Source of the DNA: Epiperipatus broadwayi
Lineage: Eukaryota; Onychophora; Udeonychophora; Euonychophora; Peripatidae
Reading direction: 5' to 3'
Assembly (NCBI GenBank): GCA_028023455.1
Contig: JAQFVV010000274.1
Span: 618,001 to 682,000 of the forward strand
DNA: 64,000 bases
Shown here one piece after another: positions 46,318-58,552 of the stretch. Each line of letters starts with the position of its first letter. The first letter of the stretch is position 1. The notes beneath the pieces are model-generated. The model had not been told where the DNA came from. It worked only from the letters and a program-made list of their open reading frames with translations, and made no database searches. The position numbers were made by a program, and so were the translations under genes.

Positions 46318-49300
46318 ATGACAAATTTTTATTTAGATACTTACAATTGCAGATCGTATTCAAGTAAACGAAGACTGCATGAATTGAAAGAAAGACTATC
46401 TAATATCAAAAAGATCATTGTTGGACATTGTGATGAAATAGAGGATATTTATATGGATATACAGAAAGCTTTTGATTTGACCAAACAACATTATAAAATT
46501 GTGACGGGAGATTTTAATTCTAGAATTGGCAAACGATTGAAAGATGAAAATGCTGTTGTTAAATTCGGTTATGATGATAGCAATGAAAGAGAACGCAGAG
46601 TTGACAGAAAAAAACCTTATGAATTCTTCCTTTGAGAAAAATGGTGAACAGAAATAAACATGTTTACATCCAAATGAAGATACAGCAGAATTGGATTTTT
46701 CTTTAATTAAGAGAAAATACGTATTTCAAGATTTAGTATTCTTACTAAATTGGTACTCTTGAGCTTTCAAGTAAATCAAGATAACATCCCCTATTTTTGG
46801 TAAATGGATAGTTTCAACGGTCTATAATCTAGATGTGTTAATTGTTAAGTTAAAATCAAATTAATAAATCTATTGTTAAATTTAAAAAAGAAATAAATTC
46901 CGATAAATTTCATTAAGAAGGTCTATTTCATTTTTTTTTACTTTCATTATAATTTGGGAAGTGATTAGAAGTTCACAAAATTGTCTACTTTGCTTCAGTA
47001 CAGGGTGTTTCTTTTTGTCAGCAGTTTTTTAGTAAATTGTCATAATGATGAAAATTTGGGAGCTTTCTGTCGCAGAATGTGATGCAATGTACTATTTCCA
47101 AAAGGTTGGGATCCTGCCCTCCCGAAATGTATGCGTTAATGATCACGGCATGATTGCCTGCAGCGGACATGAATAAAGTGAAAATATTGTATATATAGTC
47201 ATTTTTCTGTTAATAAGTTAATAAACAGAGCAAAACTCTCCATACAGTATGTGATGCTTAATAAGTTAATACAAAAAAAGCGAAAAAATAACCTGGAAAT
47301 ATTGTAATTAATTTTTCCATAATGATTTTTTTTAAATAACAGTAATAAAAAAAAAAGTGATTATCAAATACGACGTTTCCCAGCAGGCACTTTTTTGTAA
47401 ACAGTTTTTGGAACCCCCTAGAAACTGTAGATTTATCCAAAATACGGGCAGCCATCTTGGTTTACTGGAAAACTTACAAGTACCATGAATTGAACACAGA
47501 AAGTGATCATTGATTAGCGAGAGAAACGATATATTTGAGAGACAAAAATATTTAAGAAAAACAGTATTCATAGTTTAAATTCTCTTAATATTCAGAAACA
47601 TTCCAATGAAGTATAACTTGACACTCGTTTTAAAATATTAACAGATTTTGAAGATGGTTCGGCTTTGTTGAAGATCAATAGCAAGATAACTACTAATACA
47701 CTATTAAGAACTGCAACAAAGATAGTTGGAACAAAAAAGCAGCCGTTATCCAATAAAATTTGTACTGAAACGATCACAGGATATGAAAAAATAATGCATT
47801 ATGAAGAATTGAATATCTAAAATTTTATAAAATAGTACAAAGAAGAGTTAATAAAGATATAAGAAAGTATAATTATGAAATAGCAAGGGAAGCTATAGAA
47901 GAGAATAAAAGTCTTAAGTGTATAAAACAACATCTTGGTATTGATAAGAAACTTATTTCTGCAAAAAGAAAAAAGAAAGAGCTATTATTAAAAGAGAGGT
48001 GATATCATGAAGCGTCATGAAGAGTTTTTTAAAAAATTGTATCGTAATGAAAAACAAGAAAACGAAGTATCTTCTACTACTATTATATCTTCTGAATTAC
48101 CCATGTTTTTAAATGGAGTGAGGCATGTACTTAAATCTATGAAGAAGGAAGAAACTTCAGGTAATGACGGAATCATAATCGATATCTTAAAGTTGAAGAA
48201 ATAGAATTTTTTTTGTCAAAATTATATACCAAATATCGGAAAGATAAAGATGTACTATATGATTGGCAGAATGCAATACTAATATTAATAATTTACCTAA
48301 GATGGTAAATAAGATATTAGAATTTGTTGATTCATCAGTCGTTTATCACTTCTGTACAAACTTTTTACGGAGATCATTATAAATTGTCTTCAGTAAGATT
48401 GAAATTTTGAGCAACCAAAAGATCAAACTGAATTGAAAAGTGGGTTTAATACAATGGATCATATCCAACTATTGAGAGAAGTTACAGAAAGGACCATTGA
48501 ATATCAGTTGCTATTATGGTTTAGCTTTGTAGATTACGAAAAGGTATTTGATTCTATCACATTTCTTCGATGATTAAAGACATAGGATATCGTCATATTC
48601 GAAATATTTAAAACATAACAGTAATGATTAGATTATACGATGAAAATAAAAAGAATAATATTGAGAAGGTATAGGACAAGTTAACACTGTATTTCCAAAA
48701 CCTTTTATTGTATTTTTGCTAGAGGTATTTTGTCATGAAAATGGGAAGCTAAGAGAATGAACATAAATAGAGATTATTTAAGTCATCTACATTTTGCAGA
48801 TGACGTAATTGTTTTTGCAAATAATGCTTCAGAACTTCAGGAAATACTGCGAGAATTATCTGAAGAAATAAGAAAGTAACACTAAAGATAAATATTAAAA
48901 AGGCTAAAGTAATGGTCAATGGATGTTCTCAAAATAATAAAAGATTGATAATGATAAATTAAAAAAAGTTATCAACTATAAATTCCTTGTTCAATTTATT
49001 AATACAGAAGAAAACCCAAGAGATGAAATTAATCATAGAATTAAACATGGATCAAGTGCTTATGATTGAAACAGCGTAATATCTAAAAGAAATATACTTA
49101 TATGTTTGAAAAGGAAGATTTTTTTAATAAATGTGTTTCACCAGTACTTACTTATGGATCTAAGACATGAACACTTAACAGAAGAGCAATACAGAAACTT
49201 CAAACCATTTAACTAAGTATTGATGTATGTTAGGATTAACAAGAAAGAATCAAGAACATAATACATGGATAAAAGAACAAACAGATGTTTTTAACATCAC

Positions 49301-49545
49301 TGAAAAAATTAAGAAACTAAAGTGGAACTGTGCTGGAAATATTTCTAGAAGAGATGATCTTAAACTGGGTTCAAAAATATAAAAGATCTAGGAAGCGACC
49401 ACATGTGAGATGGATGGATAGAATAAGAAAGTGTGCTGGCATGACGTGAAGAAGAGAGGTCAATAATGAAAGAAGATGGATTGAACTGCGAAAGACCTTT
49501 ATTTTGCAATGGATCGACTTGCTTAAAAATGATGATGATGATATA
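46318..49545 (+). pseudogene. RTE-type LINE with endonuclease and RT, interrupted
   Basis: 46430-46625: EIEDIYMDIQKAFDLTKQ and KIVTGDFNSRIGKRL, the conserved GDFN endonuclease block, followed by NERERRVD. 47820-48010: the Lys-rich linker. 48007-48200: HEEFFKKLYRNE and LKSMKKEETSGNDGI. 48420-48560: QTELKSGFNTMDHIQLLREV and FSFVDYEKVFDSI. 48773-48870: DYLSHLHFADDVIVFANN (catalytic FADD). 49300-49440: KIKKLKWNCAGNISRRDD and RWMDRIRK. The tail near 49536-49545 is (ATG)n. The gene order is that of a full RTE element, but frames are broken in many places and foreign DNA of about 0.7 kb sits at roughly 46900-47590. It is closely related to the copy at 38402-39639. Confidence 0.88.
47045..47176 (+). 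pseudogene. possible Merlin/ISXO2-type transposase N-terminal fragment
   Basis: A 43-codon ORF reads KIWELSVAECDAMYYFQKVG and ILPSRNVCVNDHGMIACSGH, then stops. The short 'GILPS…C..H.M' arrangement resembles the N-terminal zinc-binding part of ISXO2-like (IS1595/IS1016, Merlin) transposases. It lies inside the RTE element, so it arrived later. The rest of the transposase is absent. Confidence 0.35.
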
Positions 49546-51130
49546 TTTTTGTGTTAGATATATTTTAGATAATACACAATTAATTAATTTTTAAATATAC
49601 AAGTCATTAAAAAAGATTAGAAGAGTTTAAAATATTATATAACAAATTAGATTAGTGTTCTTCTGAAAGTTTGTGATAATAGTGTTTTAGTTGTATTTAT
49701 ATATTGGACTATTTCCATCATCTAATATGAGTATTGAATGTCTTTAGAAAAATGTAACTTTATTTAAATATTCCAAATACATTCAACTGTTAGTAATAGC
49801 ACATAAAACAGGTTTGTATATGCACAACGTTTCGAGAGGTATTATTCTCCACTCTTCTTCAGGTGTTGCTGGCCTGACCAGTGACAGTACTAGCATGGGA
49901 ATCGAATCTGGACTCTTAGATTTTTGAGTATATAAATACAATAAATTAGATTAATTTTCATGTACAGAGATATTTGGAAAATAATTAAAATGTAAGCCAA
50001 AATTATTTCTTAAAAATTTATGTCCTAATTGATCACTCAGGATACTTCAAAGATATAAATATAGGCAACGGAAAGTATAGTGAGAGAAAGCTGAAACAAA
50101 TTCTAAAGGATCTATTCCCACAGGCAACAAATGGGTGCAAAAAATAATTTAGGTCGCAGAGATTTTTAATATTATTTATGTAAACTTTATGTTTACTAAT
50201 GTGATAAGTTTATTTTTTGGGGACAGGGAGTGTATTATCTTGGTATTGAAATATTGTTATTAATATTGATATTAAAACTATTTGTCTTATAAACTGGTCA
50301 AGCCATCCTTTGGGTATTAAATGCTTAACTTCTCAAATTTATGCGATCAACACGGAATCAAGCCGAATCCACAATAATAAAGTCAATAATTAGATAATTA
50401 ATATAAATGACTTGCTTTTTTGATTACTAAAAATCTTTTTTATATATGTGCACTTAATTTTATTATAATTTTTAATACGATTAAGTCAAATAATTTTTTT
50501 TACTTTTGGGAAATATATATATATTCTAGCACGGGTGCGGCACAACTGTTCCAAAAGCTATAAAGTGGTCTATTTACAGACATAAGACTGGCAATTTTCG
50601 TGAATTATGCCCTGTGGTGTGTCAGATATAAAGTCACAATTGAAGGAACGAGGGACCCACATGGGACTAAATTTAAGAATATCATGGAGAAAATCATGAA
50701 AAAGGACCAACTAATTGCTCCAAGCTATATCACAAGAGCAACATAGCAGAAGGTTGGATCTACTTTACTTCAAATAGATATGTAATTGATATCATTTTTG
50801 TATTTGTAACATTCAATATAGCTATAGAATAAAAATTTTCTTAAAAAAAAAAGATAGCTAAAAACAAACGAGCTGAGCGCTTTCAAAGGATCTTGCCTTC
50901 ATAATCACAGCTTGCTACTACGTTTAGTGATATGCAAATATGCTAATTCCATTTTTTCGATAAAGCATAGCTAAAGCATAGCACGTGTCCTTCTTATTTA
51001 AGGCGTCTTTGTCTCGTGAGATGAAGGCCTTTTTGATTTTTCTTTTAAGGTCATATCTCTCTCTACACACGATTGTGGTATTGTCTGGAATGCACTCGTG
51101 GTGACAAGCTACTATTTAATATCTAACATA
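49546..51130. other. AT-rich spacer
   Basis: No gene. 49805-49890 has a CACAACGTTTCGAGAGGT…CTCTTCTTCAGG block, a motif style common near retroelement termini. 50530-50760 is somewhat GC-richer without identifiable content. Confidence 0.35.
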
Positions 51131-51132
51131 CA

Positions 51133-51134
51133 GG

Positions 51135-51184
<50 letters not shown>
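51133..51184. repeat. (TA)n tract
   Basis: About 52 bp of alternating TA directly left of foldback element 2. Confidence 0.95.
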
Positions 51185-51186
<2 letters not shown>

Positions 51187-51309
51187 GTACAAACAATGTA
51201 ACATATAGGGTATTTTGAGCTCAGCCTTTCACACTACCCTCAACTCTCCACACTATCTCATACTACTGATACCCTTGACCACATATATATGTCTAAAAGA
51301 TAAATAATT

Positions 51310-51353
51310 ACCAATATATGTATTTCGTGATAAACCAGCACTTGTCAGTTAGT
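51310..51353 (-). ncRNA. hammerhead-like motif, copy B
   Basis: Minus strand: ACTAA / CTGACAA / GTGCTGGTTTATCAC / GAA / ATACATAT / A / TTGGT. Stem I forms with one G·U, GAA is intact and H17 is A. The core G8 is A and stem II has one broken pair. Confidence 0.7.
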
Positions 51354-51633
51354 CCAGGTTATCATTATCATCTCTACACATATATACAATAAGTGCTCAG
51401 ATTTACATTAAGACAGCCAATCTTCATATGTTAATAGACATGCTTTAATCACTCCACCCTTTAACTCTTCAGCCATATATCCACCCAGGTTGACCATCAT
51501 ATTTTCAATAAGATGGACGGCTGAAGAGTTGGAGGGTAGAGTGGATTGAAGTCTTCCGTTAAAGTATGAAGATTGGCTATTTTAATATAAATCAGAGCAC
51601 TTATTGTATATATGTGTAGAGATGATAATCTGG

Positions 51634-51677
51634 ACCAACTGACGAGTGCCGGTTTAGCACGAAATACTTGTATTGCT
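51634..51677 (+). ncRNA. hammerhead-like motif, copy A (complete core)
   Basis: ACCAA (51634-51638), CTGACGA (51639-51645), stem II hairpin GTGCCGGTTTAGCAC (51646-51660), GAA (51661-51663), stem III ATA-CT-TGT (51664-51671), H17 = A at 51672, then TTGCT (51673-51677). Every invariant core base of the hammerhead is present. Stem I has 4 of 5 pairs (one C·C). The predicted cleavage site is between 51672 and 51673. The very short stem III is typical of the type I hammerheads in animal repeats, which often act as dimers. Confidence 0.78.
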
Positions 51678-51802
51678 GATTATTTATCTTTTAGACATAT
51701 ATGTGGACAAGTGTATCAGTGGTATGAGATAGTGTGGAGAGTTGAGGGTCGTGTGAAAGTCAGCTCAAAATACCCTATGTATTACATTGTTTGTACAGGT
51801 AT

Positions 51803-51843
51803 ATATGTGTCATAGCATCAGCTGATATTTCGACCACCAATCT
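51803..51843 (-). repeat. tRNA-like SINE, internally deleted copy
   Basis: GTGTCATAGCATCAGC joined directly to TTTCGACCACCAAT: both ends of the SINE family seen at 28535 and 33112, with the middle removed. Confidence 0.65.
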
Positions 51844-52201
51844 TATTTACTCTTTCTTGCAAGAGACTACAGTACTTTCTCAAAAATTATAAATACTACA
51901 TTTCATCTCTAAAACAATAATATCCTTGTAAATTTACAAATGTGTACTTTTTGAAATTGAAATATTTAAGTTTTTCACCAGTGTCTTTTTTATTGAGATG
52001 ATCTATGAATTCATAATCATTATTATGCGCATCTTATATGTATATTCCTGTGATACAGTATTTAAAAATATTTATATTGTCTATACTAAACTTAATGTAA
52101 TTACAAGGGATTTGAACTCGAAATTTCAAGCTCCCTATATATATATATATCTTATACAACCAATACACATAACCACATATATGTGAAAAAGACAAATGAT
52201 T

Positions 52202-52233
<32 letters not shown>

Positions 52234-52266
52234 TGCATGCTGAACTAGCGCTCATCAGTTGATCCA
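52202..52266 (-). ncRNA. hammerhead-like motif, copy E (TA-expanded stem III)
   Basis: Minus strand: ATCAA / CTGATGA / hairpin GCGCTAGTTCAGCATGC / AA, then about 28 bp of alternating TA in place of the 8-nt stem III, and TTGG. The core CUGAUGA is intact, but the GAA element reads CAA. Confidence 0.55.
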
Positions 52267-52491
52267 AATCACCATTTCCTACACACACACATACAATAAC
52301 TGTTGGTCCAGATCACCATCTCCCACACATATATACAATCAGTATTTCAACCATAGGATTTTCAATGAAACGGATGGCTGAAGACTTGGAGAACGGAGAG
52401 GATTGAAGCCTGTCCATTAAAATTTAAAGATTTTCTGGCTTAATATAAACTGAGCACTGATTGTATATATTTATGAGAGATGGTGATCTGG

Positions 52492-52533
52492 ACCAACTGA
52501 TGAATACTAGTTCAGCTTGAAGTACATATTGGA
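52492..52533 (+). ncRNA. hammerhead-like motif, copy F
   Basis: ACCAA, CTGATGA (52497-52503), stem II ATACTAGTTCAGCTT (weakened), GAA (52519-52521), GTACAT, then ATTGGA. The core is present, but stem III is shortened by 2 nt and stem II pairs poorly. Confidence 0.6.
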
Positions 52534-52629
52534 GATTATTTATCTTTGTCACATAGATGTGGTCATGTGTATCGGTTGTATAAGATAGATTGGGTAGATA
52601 TATGGAGCTTGAAAATTCGAGTTCAAATC

Positions 52630-53130
52630 CCTTATAATTCCTGTGATATGTAAACTGAATTTGCATAAGTAAGGCGCAGATTTAACGATCAGGATAATAG
52701 TAGCTCAAACCATAATTTAGACATGGTCATTGGAAACAGTGCATGTCATTTCTAGCGCATATGTGAAGAATAGTTCTTTTCACATATTACAGATATTTAA
52801 ATTGCTATAATTAATAATTATTACATTTATATAAACTAAAAAAAGTGTCGGTAGTTACAAATGAGAAATTTTCTCATCCCTGTGATATATGAACTGAATT
52901 TGTAGTAGTAATATGCCGATTTCATGATCACTCTAATGATAAATTCAATCCTAATTTAGATACGGCCAATAATAGTTAGTTTATTTTAAAAATAAGCTTT
53001 AACCATAGATGATCAACTATAGTTTTAAAATAACTACTGCGCATCAGTTTTTGAGCATATGTGAAAAATAATTCTACAATACTACGGATATTATAATAAG
53101 ATGAATATTTATTGAAAGTAAAATCAGCAA
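52630..53130. repeat. diverged tandem duplication, about 250-bp unit
   Basis: CCTGTGATATGTAAACTGAA…GCGCAGATTTAACGATCA…ATAATTTAGACATGGTCA… near 52638 recurs near 52880 as CCTGTGATATATGAACTGAA…. Both end with CATATGTGAA(G/A)AATA. No coding content. Confidence 0.7.
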
Positions 53131-53149
53131 TGATGTATTCATTAAAAGT

Positions 53150-56100
53150 GAATCAGACAATAAAATAGGTAAATCGATTAATATAATTTAATTAACTTAT
53201 GGAACAAGTATTTCACTAACTCCCCAATTAAAATAGGTAGCTTACTTACGTTTGTAACGTCAAAGTTAAAATAAATAAATTGATATGTGGAGGAGTATTT
53301 ATGGTGCATGCTAACATATTACAATATCAAATGTCCCAAATTTTTATTTCAGTATTATTGTATAATTTTATGAGACCATCTTTAGATATGTTGCTGTAAA
53401 TATTTCGCATCTATCTTTAAAAGAATATTATATCCGATTTTTTGTATATACTGATAGGATCCACTATTACATAAATTCACACTATATCATATCAATTTAT
53501 TAATTGTATATATTTAGATAAAGAATTATATCTATAGAGAGGGTTTAAAATAAATGACCAAATATGAATCATGCGCAGAGCAACTTGTAATATTATAGGT
53601 GTTATATTTACAGGTATTTCCAACAGGAAAATTGTAATTTATATCACATACGCAATTCTGTCTACAAAGAGACAGAAATAAGCTATGCATGAAAAATACA
53701 TTAAATTCAAACAAAGTATGATCAGAATGAGGTGAATGGAATTCTTACCATCAATAGATAATAATAATGATATATATTTCTTAATAAAACTGATTTTTGG
53801 GTGCATGTATAGATATTTATGTGCCCATAAAATATCATTATATCAATAGACATGTAGCCAGCTAATTATAACCCATCAGACTTCCTCTGCATCATGTAGG
53901 AAATGTCAATAATGCAAACAATGGACAATTCATATTATTTAGTATAAGAGCAGGAATATCACATCTGCTTATATATTTAATTAGCATATCAGCAGAAAAA
54001 ACACATCTGTATCTATATATTTGAGTCAAAGCAATATAACACAATTATCAATAAAATCCGCATTGCAAACTTTCAATAACTTAAGATATTTATGCCTTCA
54101 ACTTAAATTGATATATATGAAACTAATAGTAAATACATTTTCATCTCAAGCTCAATATCTTCATAAATAAACAACAGATAAATCCACATATTTGAATTTT
54201 TTTAAATGTATTATTTAAATAAATCAATTATTTTATATAGCGCGAAGTTTTATAAACTGTAACAGCTAAACAGCATTAAGCTGTTGCACATGCGCTTTGC
54301 AGATTTTAACTATAAATGACTGAATACAAACACTTCAAACACATGATAAAGTCTTTGGGAAAAGATAGAATGGCCTCTATTATTATTTTATCATAAATGC
54401 CAGAAAGTTATAGAAAATATTTAGCATTTAATCATTTAACACATATAAAATGAACTTTTATAAAATTGTTTAAATTCAAGTCATCCACACTGTCTATCAC
54501 TCGTAATTGATCATCGATGTGACTCACTATCTGTTTTGTTAGAAATTTAAGTAAGATTATTAGAACAATTAAGATTTATGTTTAACCGGAGTCCTGATAA
54601 TTTCACTAATTTGAATATGTTTAAAGTGTCTACTTTAAATAAACTTATATGAAGCTTTCATTATTTCAAAATAAAACAAAAACATCGTTTAAAACCTTTA
54701 ACATTTAAAAGATAACTTAACTCATAAAATAACAACCAATATATAATATTACCTGTGTTAAAAGTTCATCTGTAATTTAACAGATTGTATTACAGGTAAT
54801 AAATGACTTGCATAGAAGTGAAGATATTAATGGTGTATACCTTCAATTTAAATTCAACAAGCTCGTAGTTGTAAATGTGAAGTATTCTTCAGTTATTTAT
54901 TCAAAACTTTGATACCCATATCACAATTGTTGAATGCAACTCTCTTATTATTTTACTTTTTGAATTTTATATATGGCATTTAATGTTGACAATCTCTTTT
55001 AAATGTAACTCTTTGTTTTATTTATTAAGTTGCTGTAAAGGGTGAGGCAATCCGTGGTATGTCACTAAAGCATTTTGGAAAAATTCTATATAAAGTTGAT
55101 ACTAAATATCTAAGAATGACCACACTAATTTACCCTGTCACAAATTTTAGGTTGGCAATGAATGTAAATTTATGCTACATATTTGTTAACCCCCTTGTGC
55201 ATCACCGCATTTAATTTTTTTCCCTGGTGATATTTTTTGTAACCTTCAAATTATAATTTTAATATTAAATCATTCTATATCTGAGTTCAATAAATGCAAC
55301 CTAATTTTATAGTAACATATGTTTGCGAATAGAATAAATTCTAAAACTCACATTTGAACTTTGCAAGTATTGATAAGATAATATCGCAATAATAAGAATA
55401 GATGATCTCATCATTGAATGGATAGTGAAGTGGCAGTCAATGTTATAAAATGAACAATTTTTTTAATTACCATTTGTTTTCAAAATGCAATGGAAAAATA
55501 TTAATCTCTGATACATCTATTAAATTCTGCTTTAAAATATTACATTTTCTACCTAATTTTTAAACTATCTCAAATCATTTTAAGATAATGATAGGAATGA
55601 CAAATTAGCTATTATTTTCATAATGTGGGCTGATCAGAATGCAATGGCTTTCTTTATTAAAGCTATACTAGAAATTATTCTGTTTTTAAAAATAAAATAT
55701 ATATGAATAAAATAACAGTGTAATAATGTATACTTTTGATTTTTAGTAATTATTACACAAATATTGTTTATAAATAACCATGAATCTTAACAAACTTCAC
55801 AAAAATATTTTTATTTATTATTAAAATATTTTCGAAGTAACTTTGTAAATAGCCATGGGTACTCTCATAGCCAAAGAAGAAATCATTAAAATAGAAGATG
55901 TGTGCTAAAACTCTTTATTCTGCTGCTATTCCACTTTGATGACCTCTATTGATTTTATTTTGAATTAAAACATCAGTTTATTAAAAGAACTTGAATTTAT
56001 AAATTAAAAATCAATGAGCATAATATTTTATTAGGTTGCCATACAAACACAATTTAAAAAATACAATAGTAGCATTTTCTGGATTAATGTGACCTGTGTG

Positions 56101-56356
56101 CCTCCATGCTGATGACTAACATTGTTAAAATTTTTCAGAACATAGCAGATCAACTGAATTTCTTTCCATGATTTTTTTAGAATGCTGCAGATGATAAAAT
56201 CTCTTAAAGATGCAGCTTTTAATGTATTTTTGGTTTTAAAATAATGTCAACCCTAACATGTGATTCATGTACATTTAGGAATTAACAAATATTATGTTAA
56301 ATGTTTTATCACATGATTACCATCTCTTATACTAGCACATAGTTTTTTTATAAACA
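53150..56356. other. AT-rich intergenic or intronic DNA
   Basis: More than 3 kb without a supported gene, RNA or recognisable repeat. Short ORFs are chance. Confidence 0.4.
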
Positions 56357-56518
56357 AGGCAAATCTCTCTATACAGTAGTGCCACTCTGTAGCCAGAAAC
56401 TAGTCTCGGGATATTGGATGAGTAGGCATTAGATAGGTATTTTATGCACAAGCCTTCTGCTGTCCATTGATTACTCTGGTTGACACGGGGTGGCACTACT
56501 GTATAGAGAATTTTGCCT
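56357..56518. mobile_element. MITE 'GGCAAAACTCTCC', copy 3 (162 bp)
   Basis: AGGCAAATCTCTCTATACAG…TAGTGCCACTC on the left and the complement …AGAGAATTTTGCCT on the right. The interior is shortened relative to copy 1 but keeps GATATTGGATGAGTAGGCA. Confidence 0.8.
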
Positions 56519-57118
56519 TGGTTAAATGTTTTATGTGTTAAAACAGTAATTCATTATTATTCTTTAAACTCCTTTAAAATAATTAAATGTAAAATTACCT
56601 TACACAATATTAAAAATGATCCTCCATGACATTTAAAAATATCCATACACAATCTACACGTTTATTGTTAACATATAAGTAAATAGCAAATATTAGATGC
56701 ACACACATACATAACACAACCCATGCATACTTGTAAATGTTAAGAATTGGTTGCTTCCTAAAACTGTGTTTTTTACTATTATATTGAAGTGGTGTTACCC
56801 TTAGCATGTTTTATCTAGCTAGTTTCTGAAAAATGCATGCCTCATGGGATATTACATCCCATCCCTCTGCCTGCTATGAAATAATAGGCGACTATAATTA
56901 CATGGAATGATTTTAATTCAATATATACATTGTATTTTGGTTTTTTTCTGACACTGTTACAGACCATTTGTTTTCTCAAAGTAAAAGATCCCATGTTTTC
57001 ATTTTCCCAGCACAATTCTTTGTAAATCTGTGTGTAAATTATCCATCAGTATTTTCATGTTATTTTTAGCAACCTATTGATATTCTTTGGTCTTGTTTGA
57101 CAAATAGTAAGCACAAAA
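56519..57118. other. AT-rich spacer
   Basis: Nothing recognised. Confidence 0.35.
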
Positions 57119-57560
57119 ATGAGCACATTTAACACATTGTTTGGAACAGCAATCAACAGGCTACATCGTAGGGCTTCATATTAAGTCTTGACAGACTATC
57201 CATTTCTACACATAACTATAATTAAAATGAGAGGATTAAGCACTCTTGTTGGTATTAGCAGATCATTCTGAGAAAGGCATAAAAATAAGGAAAGATTATC
57301 AATGATGCATTATGAATATACTGAAAAGTATTTTGAGCACATTTAAGACATCATTTGGAGCAGCTAGAAACGGGCTACAACTTAAGAATTTGTATTAGGT
57401 TTTGGAAAATTATTTATTCCTCCAAAACACTATGACCAAAATGTGTTAGGAAGAAGCACATTTATTGGCCTTGGCAGATAGATTATCCTAAGAAAGATGC
57501 AAGCATAAGAATAATTTACCATTATGACAATAGGAATATACTGTTAAGTATTTTTTGGCA
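57119..57560. repeat. tandem repeat, about 218-bp unit, two diverged copies
   Basis: GAGCACATTTAACACATTGTTTGGAACAGC near 57121 recurs near 57335 as GAGCACATTTAAGACATCATTTGGAGCAGC. Both units run through GGCAGAT/TAGCAGAT…GA(G/A)AAAG and end TATGAATATACTGAAAAGTATTTT / TAGGAATATACTGTTAAGTATTTT. Frames are not conserved. Confidence 0.72.
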
Positions 57561-58353
57561 CGTGTAGACTGCTTTCTTGCTTCTTTAATTAAAAGGTAAT
57601 TTTTTTTCCTGCTGATACAGTTATGGAATGGATTCAAGCAGTGCTCACGATTCTGATAATAAACCTTGAACTGCATCAACAAAATAAGAAATTATGCAAT
57701 TGAAATCAGAAATGTGAATTAATTTGAGTGCTTACATATTTTCTTCAGCATAATGCTAAACTCTACCAGTACATGCATAGATATATCTATATTTTGAATA
57801 AAATATATAATCAACTAAGTAAAGTAATGATGTGTTATGACACATAATTCTCTTAAAAATTATCATAGTTATATTAGACAGTAGCAACATTTACAGGTGT
57901 AACAATCATGAGTTCTTCACATATTATTAAGAAATCTATATTGGCTGTGTAATTAGTGCTTAAAGATTTAACAAAAAACAACAATGCAATAACGTTAAAG
58001 TAAAATCGGTTGACAGCTCCATCTAATACACAATTTCAATCTATTTTACTTTCTAAATAATCACATAAGTCATTAAATTAATAAAGCTTTTATTTTACTT
58101 TTGGAGTATATAAACACACACAAACAATAACTTGGTCTTTAAGATCTTTATTCTAATAGTGCAGTGAAACCATGAATGATGCTATTTTTGTTCCAAGTTT
58201 TCTCACATGCAAATATATATAGCATATAATAACTCATGTTTTGTCAATAAATATTGATTAGGATAGAATACATATTGTTTGTTAAACTGCAAGGGTATAG
58301 CACTTTTCAGCACACACACATACACACACGCATATATATGTATATATATATAT
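57561..58353. other. AT-rich spacer
   Basis: No gene. It contains short CA and TA runs near 58310-58350. Confidence 0.35.
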
Positions 58354-58486
58354 ATCATTAAGAACCAGTGAATTCCTAGACAATCCTAATATCAACAACA
58401 ATCTCAAACTGTTGCTTTGACAATTTTGAGATTGTTGATTGTTATAGATATTGCGATTGTCTAAGTAGTGACTGGTTTTTAATGAT
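58354..58486. mobile_element. small foldback MITE
   Basis: TCATTAAGAACCAGTGA…CTAGACAATC…ACAACAATCTCAAA is inverted as TTTTGAGATTGTTGATTGTT…GATTGTCTAAGTAGTGACTGG…TAATGA. Two arms of about 60 bp with a short loop and no ORF. Confidence 0.72.
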
Positions 58487-58552
58487 TTTTTATAAATCTA
58501 TTTGGTTTTGAGTATTTCATTATATATATATATATATATGATAATCAAAACA

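Larger units (their letters stand above)
51185..51798. mobile_element. foldback element 2 carrying two hammerhead-like motifs
   Basis: Near-perfect palindrome of 614 bp. CTGTACAAACAATGTAA… at the left is inverted as …TTACATTGTTTGTACAG at the right, with arms of about 300 bp meeting near 51500 (centre with AAGATGGACGGCTGAAG). Both arms contain a hammerhead-like motif. It is homologous to the central 550 bp of foldback element 1 but has different outer ends. No protein coding. Confidence 0.92.
52100..52638. mobile_element. foldback element 3 carrying two hammerhead-like motifs
   Basis: Left arm 52100-52300 (AAGGGATTTGAACTCGAA…TTTCAAGCTCC…) is inverted at 52440-52638 (…GGAGCTTGAAAATTCGAGTTC…). 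It is more diverged than elements 1 and 2 and interrupted by (TA)n expansions. The centre contains GATGGCTGAAGACTTGGAGAA, shared with element 1. Confidence 0.82.

Noticed and set aside
47258-47571. Overlapping minus-strand ORFs starting MAARILDKSTVSRGF and MNTVFLKYFCL
   Set aside because: They lie in an inserted repeat within the RTE element; no family match, and both run into low-complexity Phe/Tyr-rich translation.
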